From: a virus
DNA: 64,000 nt
Reading direction: 5' to 3' (one strand)
Virus record (IMG/VR): IMGVR_UViG_3300042934_001067
Coordinates: 62,001 to 126,000 of that record
The notes below the pieces were generated by a model. That model ran no database searches and was not told the DNA's origin. It was given only the letters and a program-made list of their open reading frames with translations. A program made the translations under genes and the position numbers. Shown here one piece after another: positions 40,040 to 46,901 of this stretch; the stretch's first letter is position 1; every line of letters begins with the position of its first letter.

Positions 40040-40999
40040 TCAGGGGGCGACGGGGGCCTTCTTCAGGCGGGAGATGTAGCTGGGGTCGACGCCGAGGAGG
40101 GCGGCGAGGAAGACGTTGGTGACCTTGATGTCGCGGGCGTCGGCTTCCTGCTCGACGAGGGTGACGTAGTCGCGGGCCTGGTCGGAGGGGCGGCCCTCGG
40201 CGGGGGCAGGCGGCAGGGCGGCGAGGAGGTCCATCATCTCGTCCGAGGGGACCTTGTCGCGGGTGGACTGGCGGGTGAGGACGACGTCGAAGGCGGCCTG
40301 CTTCTGGGCGTCCTGCTGCCGGGCGGCGTCCTCGGGCTCGTCGGCCGGGGTGTCGAGGAGGACGCGCTGCCAGGCGAGGGGGACGTCCTTGCCCTTGTCC
40401 TGTCGCTTGGCGGCCTCGTGGCGGATGACGGTCTCCTGGGGGACCTCCCACAGCTTGGTGCGGCGCCAGACCTTGAAGGTGCTGAGGGGGGCGAGGAGCC
40501 ACCAGGTCAGGCGGATGGCCGGGAGGGGTGCGGGGCGCAGGCCGTCGGCGATCTGCTGGTCGCGCTTGGCGGCCTTGGCGTCGCGGAGGCGGCCTCGGAG
40601 CATCATTTCGTGGCCGAGGATCCAGACGGCCGGGGGCAGGGCGTGGAAGGCGACCGCCAGGGGGTCGGGCCAGGCGGCGCGGAGCTGGAGGGCGAAGGTG
40701 GCCAGGGAGAAGACGGCGACGATGGTGCGGATGATGCGGGCGGATCGGCCTGCCTTGACCTCGCGGACGGCCTTGCGGGAGTAGAGGAGGATGGCGAGGT
40801 CGGCCAGTGCGGCGACGACGATGGCCTGGTCCTCGGGGAAGCCGACGCGCAGGGCCTGGGTGTAGAGGGTCTGGTAGCCGACGTAGAAGCCGCCGAGGGC
40901 GAGGAGGTAGATGCCACCGTCGGTGAGGGTCTTGTCCCAGTCGGTGGCGGCGATTCTGGCCTTGGTCGTGTCGGTCCAGGTACGCTTGTCAGCAGTCAT
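40040..40999 (-). CDS. DUF2637/SpdB-like membrane protein
   Basis: 319 residues. Four hydrophobic helices in the first ~140 residues (GGIYLLALGGFYVGYQTLY, AIVVAALADLAILLY, RTIVAVFSLATFALQL, ALPPAVWILGHEMM) followed by a cytoplasmic half with a terminal helix-turn-helix-like end (FLAALLGVDPSYISRLKKA). This DUF2637 plan is typical of Streptomyces conjugative plasmid and mobile-element spread proteins. It supports a plasmid or phage-plasmid identity. Leader CCCGCCGAGGAAGACC. Confidence 0.82.
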   Translation of the reverse strand: MTADKRTWTDTTKARIAATDWDKTLTDGGIYLLALGGFYVGYQTLYTQALRVGFPEDQAIVVAALADLAILLYSRKAVREVKAGRSARIIRTIVAVFSLATFALQLRAAWPDPLAVAFHALPPAVWILGHEMMLRGRLRDAKAAKRDQQIADGLRPAPLPAIRLTWWLLAPLSTFKVWRRTKLWEVPQETVIRHEAAKRQDKGKDVPLAWQRVLLDTPADEPEDAARQQDAQKQAAFDVVLTRQSTRDKVPSDEMMDLLAALPPAPAEGRPSDQARDYVTLVEQEADARDIKVTNVFLAALLGVDPSYISRLKKAPVAP

Positions 41000-41102
41000 C
41001 GAATCTCGGTCTTCCTCGGCGGGATGATTGTGCGGAGATGGCGTTCAGCGTCCCTGGCTGGGATCCGGGCAAGGAGTTCCAGTCGGGGGCGCTTTTGTGT
41101 GC

Positions 41103-41561
41103 TCAGGCGCCCATGACCTCGCTGCAGGCGAGGGCGTGGAGGGCGGGGTACTGCTCCTCGCGCTGCTCCATCAGCTTGTTGATGGTCCAGGAGGTGGCGT
41201 GGAGGGAGGCGAGGATGGCCTGGAGGTTCTCGGGCGAGAGGTACTCGGGGAGTTCCTGGGGGACGACGCCGCCGATGCTGCGCTTGCGCTTGCCCCTGGC
41301 TGCGACGGTGATGCCGCGCCGGTCCTTGAGGTACATGTAGAGGCTGGAGCGGTAGGTCATCGGCCTGCCCTGGGCGTGGAGGATGTCTCCGGTGGCCTGC
41401 CTTTCGGCGAGGGCGAGTTCGCTGCCGTCCAGGGTGAGTTCCGTGATCTGCTCGCCGAGGGCCTTGAGGGCGTTGTTGATCTCAGCGAGCTGCCCCAGTG
41501 CACCCATGGCGGGAGTGTTCTCCGGGACGGGTGACTGCAGGGCGGCGGTGTTCTCGGACAT
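41103..41561 (-). CDS. Hypothetical protein under palindromic promoter copy 8
   Basis: 152 residues. Helical (MGALGQLAEINNALKALGEQITELTL), then a basic middle (DRRGITVAARGKRKRSIGG) and a helical end. The basic part with YRSSLYMYLKDRRGI may bind DNA. ATG with GAGGAG. Unlike the long proteins of the other palindrome-controlled genes it is small, so it is a candidate regulator of the regulon, though no clear HTH is seen. Confidence 0.72.
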   Translation of the reverse strand: MSENTAALQSPVPENTPAMGALGQLAEINNALKALGEQITELTLDGSELALAERQATGDILHAQGRPMTYRSSLYMYLKDRRGITVAARGKRKRSIGGVVPQELPEYLSPENLQAILASLHATSWTINKLMEQREEQYPALHALACSEVMGA

Positions 41562-41595
41562 GAGATCTCCTCGGCGGCGGTAACGGGAGACCCCC

Positions 41596-41625
41596 ACCCT
41601 AATGCACATGGGTATGCATTGCAAG
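41596..41625 (-). promoter_or_regulatory. Palindromic promoter copy 8
   Basis: Minus-strand -35-like CTTGCA (41620-41625), spacer 18 with palindrome (plus strand TGCACATGGGTATGCA, 41603-41618), -10 TAGGGT (41596-41601). Only copy outside the left block, joining both leftward regions into one regulon. Confidence 0.82.
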
Positions 41626-41635
41626 GGATCAGGTA

Positions 41636-41656
41636 GGGCGCGCCAGTGGCGCGCCC
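41636..41656. terminator. Terminator hairpin
   Basis: GGGCGCGCC pairs perfectly with GGCGCGCCC around AGT, between the 254-residue gene and palindromic promoter copy 8. Confidence 0.75.
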
Positions 41657-41676
41657 TGTCCTGGGTCGTGGTGCTG

Positions 41677-42441
41677 TTACTGCTGGTCGGCGGCGCGGCA
41701 GAGTGCTTCGATGTTGGCGACGGTCTGGATGGGGGTCTGGTTGCCGTTGGTCGCTTCGGCGGTCACCTTGTCCTTGAAGGCACGCAGGCGTTCGTTCTCG
41801 GTGCGCAGTTCGGCGGTGGCCTGCCTGTCCTTGTGGACGGCCGAAATGAGCTGCGCGAGGGCGAGGCTGGTTGCCGAGGGGGTGCCGTCGACTGCCATGA
41901 TCTGCGGGCGGGCGTCCGTCTCGGCGGCCGGGGCGGCGGGCTGGGCCGGGACCGGTGCGGCCGGGGTCTCCTGCTTCGGGGGCGTCTTCGGGGCGGCCGT
42001 CTTCTTGGCCGGGGTGGGCTTCTTGACTGCCCGCTTCTGGATGCTGCGGGTGTGGGTCCCCTCGACTCCGTGCGCCCTCCGGCGGTGCGAGCCCAGGCCC
42101 TGCGGGTGGGGCGTGGTGAAGGGGGGCTCCTTCTTCTCCTTGACGCAGTCCGGGCAGGTCAGAAGGTGCTCGTTGGCTTCTGCCTTCGCCGTCTCGCTCT
42201 TGCTCTCCGGGTCGTACTTCACCTGGGCGAGGAAGCCGTGCTTCGCGATGTTGGTGCGCAGCTGGGGTGCGGTGGGGTACGGGTTGCGGGGGATGCTGAA
42301 GGTCTGGTTCCTCTTGCCGCCCTTCACGCTGATCTTGATGCTGTTGGTGTTGCGGACCACCTCTAGTCCGGCGTCGGTGGCGGCCTTCATGACGTTCTCG
42401 ACGTAGGCCGGGGTCTCCCGGGTCTTGGTCTCGGTGGCCAT
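41677..42441 (-). CDS. Zinc-containing hypothetical protein with coiled coil
   Basis: 254 residues, ATG with AGGAG. N-terminal ~75 residues form a basic alpha/beta unit (VMKAATDAGLEVVRNTNSIK, GGKRNQTFSIPRNPYPTAPQ). A single Cys2-His2-like unit follows (LLTCPDCVKE...GLGSHRRRAHG, ~92-130). Then a Lys/Ala/Pro linker and a coiled-coil C-terminus (ATAELRTENERLRAFKDKV). Probably DNA-binding. Downstream of the giant effector genes. Confidence 0.74.
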   Translation of the reverse strand: MATETKTRETPAYVENVMKAATDAGLEVVRNTNSIKISVKGGKRNQTFSIPRNPYPTAPQLRTNIAKHGFLAQVKYDPESKSETAKAEANEHLLTCPDCVKEKKEPPFTTPHPQGLGSHRRRAHGVEGTHTRSIQKRAVKKPTPAKKTAAPKTPPKQETPAAPVPAQPAAPAAETDARPQIMAVDGTPSATSLALAQLISAVHKDRQATAELRTENERLRAFKDKVTAEATNGNQTPIQTVANIEALCRAADQQ

Positions 42442-42473
42442 CTGGTGTTCTCCTGACTGCTGGTGCGTGGCGG

Positions 42474-44417
42474 TTACAGCGTGGCGGGTGTGCTGGGGCG
42501 GCCGAAGAGTCTGGCCGGGTGGCGGGTGCCGCCGATGAAGGTGACGACTTCCTCGGCGTCCCAGTGGTGCTCGTCCAGGCGCGGCATGAAGCGGTGGTGC
42601 TGGCCGACGTAGGCGAGGGTGAGGTGCGGAGTCCAGCCGTGTTCGGAGGGCAGGCGGTAGCCGTGGCCTTCGAGGTAGGCGGCGAGGCTGGAGTGCATCT
42701 GGGCGCCGCTGGGGATGTCGGCCGCCGCCCACAGGACGTGCTCGCCCTTGAAGGCGTTGTTGAAGGTGCCGATGCCGCCGATGCGGACGTGGACGGGCTT
42801 GTGGCGGGCGGCCCAGGCGCCGACGACCTGCGGGAGCAGCTGGAGCTGCTCGCGGGTGTAGTCGGTGGTGTTGCCGAGGTAGGCGAGGGTGACGTGGAGC
42901 TGGTCGGCGGGCTGGCCGTCCTCGCGGGCCAGCTGTTCAGCGACCTCGCGCGGCGGCACGAGCGCCACCATCACGCCCTCGTCGTGGAGGACGGCTGCCG
43001 CCTGCCGCTGCAGGAACTGCTGCTCGGCCGCCGTGGCCTGGACAGCGGCGGTGTGGTGGGTCGGCTCGGTCCACCCGTCGTCCGGCCCGTGGACGGCGGG
43101 GTGCTCGATGTGGGGTCCGTTGTAGCCCCACTCGTTGATGTCGTTGCCGTCGGTGTGGACGTGCTTGGCTGGGACGGTGGCCTTCAGTACGGGCCAGTCC
43201 TTGGAGGGGTCGTCCGAGTGCATGCCGTGTTCTAGGGCGTACTGGGAGGAGGTGGAGACCCAGTCGCCGGTGCGGATGCTGGTGGTGCCGTGGGGGACGG
43301 ACCGGTAGATCGTGACCGGCGCCTCGGGATTGCCCTTGGCGCGGTGGACGGCCTTCAGCGACTCCTCGTGCGGCTCTCCGATCTCGCCCCAGTCGGGGTT
43401 GTCCAGCCCTTCCTGGTTGAACGCTCCGCCGTCGCCGTTGGGGCGGGTGGGGTCGTGCAGTGGAGCGTGTTCGGGTCCAGGCGCGCGGTGCTGCATCCGG
43501 TAGTCGTCGTCCATGGACGCAGTCTCCTGCAGGCCAGTCTCGCGGAAGTAGTCTGTCAGGCTGGAGAGTCGGTTGATGGCCTTGTCGTAGTCGTGGAGGC
43601 CGACGTAGCCGATGTGGAGGGTGCCGTCGTCCAGGTCGCGGTGGATGACGCGATGGCCGCGCGAGGCCTTGGTGGAGTTCCAGCCCTTGAGCTTCAGGGT
43701 CAAGGCGTGAGTCTGCAGCCCCTCGTCGCCACGTTGCAGGGCATTGATGGTGCTGGCCACGCGCTTGCGGCTGTCGCCGTCGAGCTTGAGCAGCTCCTTC
43801 TTCGCGGACGGGTGGAAGGAGACCTGGCGCGGGCCTACAGGCCCAGCTCCTCCTTGATCGGCTCCCACGGCAGGTGCTGCTCCTGCGGGGTCTTCGCCCG
43901 CTCCTGCAGCTCCGTCTCCAGCTCCGGGCTGACGGCGTGGCCGTCCTCGTCCTGCGGTTCGGGTGCTGTCGGCTCCATTTCGCTCCTTCCGGAAGTGCGC
44001 CGTGGCGGTGTGCGAGGGCTTCCAGCCCTCGTGGTCGTCCAGGCCCTGTTCGTCGCTCAGGTAGTCGGGCGACCACCGAACTGGCACGTGTGAGAGGCCA
44101 GCCTTGGCGGCGGCCCAGTAGCGGTGCGTGCCGTCGTTGATGTAGGGGGTCCCGTCCTGCTTCCTCCACAGGTGGATGGGGTGCTCGATGCCGCGCTGGC
44201 GGACGTCGTGCACGAGCGCGTGCAGGTGCTCGGGCTCGTAGCGGTCGTTCGCCATGTCGTCCGCGCTCCACTGCGCGACGTGCCCCATGGTGATCGGATT
44301 GCCGTGCTGGTCGCTGCCGTACTCGGAGTGCATGCGCGCTATGTCGTCCACGTGCATCATCTCGTCCGGCTGATGGGCTGCCGTACGGAAGAACGCGGTG
44401 GCGCTGTGCTCGGTCAT
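42474..44417 (-). CDS. Composite ORF: ParB-like nuclease, RelE-like, ADP-ribosyltransferase and 2H phosphoesterase domains
   Basis: 647 codons in one frame. Residues 1-20 carry SATAFFRTAA. ParB-like nuclease ~55-120 with NDGTHR at 94-99. Residues ~150-190 are a low-complexity stretch where an antitoxin-like gene is read in another frame. RelE-like toxin ~197-285 (VSFHPSAKKELLKL, RGHRVIHRDL). ART-like domain ~366-440 (IYRSVP, WVSTSSQYA, NEWGY). 2H phosphoesterase ~480-640 with HVT (508) and HLT (598). Internal starts with good RBS exist at 43868 (GTG, toxin) and 43514 (ATG, ART-2H), so it may encode several products. ATGA overlap with the GNAT gene. Confidence 0.8.
   Translation of the reverse strand: MTEHSATAFFRTAAHQPDEMMHVDDIARMHSEYGSDQHGNPITMGHVAQWSADDMANDRYEPEHLHALVHDVRQRGIEHPIHLWRKQDGTPYINDGTHRYWAAAKAGLSHVPVRWSPDYLSDEQGLDDHEGWKPSHTATAHFRKERNGADSTRTAGRGRPRRQPGAGDGAAGAGEDPAGAAPAVGADQGGAGPVGPRQVSFHPSAKKELLKLDGDSRKRVASTINALQRGDEGLQTHALTLKLKGWNSTKASRGHRVIHRDLDDGTLHIGYVGLHDYDKAINRLSSLTDYFRETGLQETASMDDDYRMQHRAPGPEHAPLHDPTRPNGDGGAFNQEGLDNPDWGEIGEPHEESLKAVHRAKGNPEAPVTIYRSVPHGTTSIRTGDWVSTSSQYALEHGMHSDDPSKDWPVLKATVPAKHVHTDGNDINEWGYNGPHIEHPAVHGPDDGWTEPTHHTAAVQATAAEQQFLQRQAAAVLHDEGVMVALVPPREVAEQLAREDGQPADQLHVTLAYLGNTTDYTREQLQLLPQVVGAWAARHKPVHVRIGGIGTFNNAFKGEHVLWAAADIPSGAQMHSSLAAYLEGHGYRLPSEHGWTPHLTLAYVGQHHRFMPRLDEHHWDAEEVVTFIGGTRHPARLFGRPSTPATL
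43835..43978 (-). CDS. Antitoxin-like small protein in an alternative frame
   Basis: 47 residues, MEPTAPEPQDEDG... ending HLPWEPIKEELGL, the type of C-terminus seen in RelB/VapB-like antitoxins. ATG with GGAAGGAG at ideal spacing. It overlaps the composite ORF out of frame, immediately before the RelE-like segment. A GTG start for the toxin at 43868, with its own AGGAG, lies within it. Coding sense is far better in this frame than in the composite frame, so a nested toxin-antitoxin pair is likely. Confidence 0.68.
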   Translation of the reverse strand: MEPTAPEPQDEDGHAVSPELETELQERAKTPQEQHLPWEPIKEELGL

Positions 44418-46639
44418 GCGGCCTTCTCCTGGTCCGTGGCGGCGGCCACGCCCGCGTGGGCGTGCTTCCAGTCAATCAGCTGCTGCAACGGCTGGTCAGG
44501 GGCCTTGTCGAGGGCTTTCCAGACTGCGTTGCTGGGGTCGTAGAGGCCCGTTCCTTCGGGGCCGAATGCGCTGTGGCGGTCAGCGTGGAGGTAATCGTAC
44601 AACGCTGCACCTTCCCTTTCGCGCACTCCGTCAGGAAGTTCCCGGACGGCCCCGATCAGTTTCTGCAGCGCCTCGAACACGTCCCAGGTGGACTCGGGGA
44701 GTTTTTCGGGGCTGAAGTCGTCTGGCACTTCAACAGGTTTCACGGCCCATTCGTCGCGGGTGATGTCGTACGCGGCGTAGGGCTTTATGTCCCGTATGTC
44801 ATAGCTAGATGGGTTTACATACCAAGTATTCTCCCAGGGGCCGGTCTCCTTGCCGTCTGGGCCGGGGAGCATGCGGGCGTCGTCGTTGAGGCCGTGGCGC
44901 AGTTCGTCGGTGAGCTTCTCGTCCACGGCAGCCGGGGGCTCGCCGACGAAGGTGTCCACATGGTGGTTGAGGGCGTCGTGGTCGATGCCGATGAGGATGT
45001 CGAGGTCGCCGTTGCCGTAGAAGTGGCTGGCCTCGCTGCCTGCGAGGTAGACGCGGGCCCAGGACTGCCAGGAGTCACCGTACTTGGGCGCCCAGAAGCT
45101 GTTGAGCAGGCTGAGCAGGTGCTGGCGGACGATCGGGTGCATGCGCTCGTTCTCGTCGAACAGGCGCGGGTCCAGGCCCTTCTCCCCCGGCGCGAAGAAG
45201 TGGTCGCGGGGCAGCCAGTCGTGCTCGTGCTGGTAGGGCTCGTGGTTGTCGGGGACGGGGGTGGTGAAGGCCGTCCGCTCGCCGATCCCCTTCAGCCACG
45301 CCTGCGCGTCGTCGGAGAGCCGGTCGGAGTGCTGGAGGTCTGGGCGCTGCTCGCGCGCTCGTCGCAGCAGCTCGGTTGCGATACCTCGGCGCTGGTGTTC
45401 GTCCCTCACGTTCATGTTGCCGATGACGCCGTCGTCGCCCCAGTTGACGTACCCGGCCATGCTGCCCTCGGGGGTGCGCATGGTGACGGCCTTGGGTTCG
45501 GTGACCGTGTGGTAGGTGTGGCCGGTTTTGGAGGTGAAGTCGCCGTCAGCCCATTCCGGCCTCCCGGCCGAGGCGGTCTTTCCGTGGCCGCCGTCGGGAA
45601 GGCGGCCGTCGCAGGTGGCATCGTCGGGGCTGTTGGCGGGGACGGTGAGGCTGCCGTCGCAGTGGTAGCACTCGAAGCCGGTGTCGTGCTCGCCGGTGCC
45701 GCCACAGCAGGGGCAGGGCTTCGTGGCTGTGGCCATGCGGGGGTGGCCGGTGAGGTGGTATTCGGTGCGGGCGCTGTCGAGGTCGGCCTTGGGGATGGTC
45801 GGCTTGTCGACGGCGGTGAGTCCGATGTGACTGGGGTGGATGTCGGCGGGGACGTGTTCGCCTGCGGCGAGGGCGGGGTGGTCTTGGGGGACCTTTACGC
45901 CGGGACCGGGCAGGCCGTAGGCGCTGCGGCTGACGCGGAGGGGGACGTGGTCCATACCGAGGGCGCGGGCGGCGCGCAGGCGGTGGTTGCCCTCGCCCAG
46001 GTAGGCCTCGCCGCTGGCGGGGTGGTAGTGGAGCATGAGGGGTTCCATCTCGCCGCTGGCGGCAAGGTGGTGGCCGACTGCCTTGGCGTGCTCGGGGTCG
46101 GTTTCCTGGCTGGCATAGCGCTCGACTTCGTGGCGGGGGACCATTTCGACGTTGGTCCAGTTGCCGACGCGGGCGCGGATGTGGTGGCCGTGGGGGTTGA
46201 GGAGGCGGGAGGGGACGTCGTCGCCGTCCTGGACGGCCGCCGTGGCGGTGGCTGTGGCCATGGTGCGCCCCCGAGTGACCTTCTTGCCGTCGGTGTAGCC
46301 CGCCCACCACGCCTTGCCTGCGTCGGTGCGGTCGCCGTGGTCGATGGGGGTGGCGGGGTGGCGGCGCTGCATCTCGTCCATGAGGGCGGAGCCGACGCCC
46401 TTGCGCTGGTGGGCCTCTTCGGTGCCGAGGTGCTCGATGAGGATCTTGTCGGCTTTGCGGCGGGGGACGTGGTAGGTGAGGGTGCCCATGCGGTCGCCGG
46501 AGCTGGGCTCGACGGCGTGCAGGTGGATCTTGGTGGGGCGTTTGGTGCCACCGGTGTCGACCTCTTCGTGTTCGAAGTCGATCCCCTGGGGGTCGGCCGC
46601 CGCCTGGCGGAAGAAGCTGGTCGCGCTGATGTCCGTCAC
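44414..46639 (-). CDS. Giant multidomain enzyme: GNAT - ParB-like - zinc - GNAT - nucleotidyltransferase
   Basis: 741 residues. N-terminal SATSFFRQAA mirrors the next gene. GNAT 1 ~40-115 (QRKGVGSALMDEM, then DRTDAGKAWW). ParB-like nuclease ~165-240 (GEGNHR at 215-220). DnaJ-type zinc finger at 309-327 (CPCCGGTG, CYHCDG). GNAT 2 ~365-455 (QRRGIATELLRRA, then SDRLSDDAQAWLKG). Nucleotidyltransferase-like core ~520-620 (AGSEAS, YGNGDLDI). The C-terminal tail is helical. Such fusions occur next to head genes of actinophages, where they may be packaged and injected. Downstream of terminase, ATGA-coupled to the composite ORF. Confidence 0.82.
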   Translation of the reverse strand: MTDISATSFFRQAAADPQGIDFEHEEVDTGGTKRPTKIHLHAVEPSSGDRMGTLTYHVPRRKADKILIEHLGTEEAHQRKGVGSALMDEMQRRHPATPIDHGDRTDAGKAWWAGYTDGKKVTRGRTMATATATAAVQDGDDVPSRLLNPHGHHIRARVGNWTNVEMVPRHEVERYASQETDPEHAKAVGHHLAASGEMEPLMLHYHPASGEAYLGEGNHRLRAARALGMDHVPLRVSRSAYGLPGPGVKVPQDHPALAAGEHVPADIHPSHIGLTAVDKPTIPKADLDSARTEYHLTGHPRMATATKPCPCCGGTGEHDTGFECYHCDGSLTVPANSPDDATCDGRLPDGGHGKTASAGRPEWADGDFTSKTGHTYHTVTEPKAVTMRTPEGSMAGYVNWGDDGVIGNMNVRDEHQRRGIATELLRRAREQRPDLQHSDRLSDDAQAWLKGIGERTAFTTPVPDNHEPYQHEHDWLPRDHFFAPGEKGLDPRLFDENERMHPIVRQHLLSLLNSFWAPKYGDSWQSWARVYLAGSEASHFYGNGDLDILIGIDHDALNHHVDTFVGEPPAAVDEKLTDELRHGLNDDARMLPGPDGKETGPWENTWYVNPSSYDIRDIKPYAAYDITRDEWAVKPVEVPDDFSPEKLPESTWDVFEALQKLIGAVRELPDGVREREGAALYDYLHADRHSAFGPEGTGLYDPSNAVWKALDKAPDQPLQQLIDWKHAHAGVAAATDQEKAA

Positions 46640-46901
46640 CTGGCACCTCCAGTCCTTGGTGCTGAAGGTGGGGGTGCAGACACAGATGAGCGGACCTCCC
46701 GGTGGTACCTGGCCGGGAGGCCCGCTGGGTCATCGTGGGACGTTTTAAGTGGGGTGATCCCGCCAAGAACGACCCTCACGCCTGAGCCGACCTTGCGGTC
46801 TGTCGCTGCAGGTACGCCGCTGGCTGCATGCAGCAGCCCTATCCACGAGACAGGGCCATCGTGCCACGCGTTTTTGGGTTCGGCAAGAACGCCTTTCCTG
46901 G
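46640..46901. other. Gap between terminase and GNAT fusion
   Basis: Holds the terminator described at 46690 and then mostly unstructured sequence, with the AT-rich stretch ttttaagt near 46744 that could serve a promoter for the downstream GNAT gene. No convincing gene. Confidence 0.5.
46690..46725. terminator. Terminator hairpin after terminase
   Basis: GCGGACCTCCCGG pairs with CCGGGAGGCCCGC with one mismatch; separates terminase transcription from the giant enzyme genes. Confidence 0.65.

Noticed and set aside
42474-44417. A single simple ParB protein
   Set aside because: The frame continues through low-complexity sequence into clear RelE, ART and 2H motifs, with strong internal starts.
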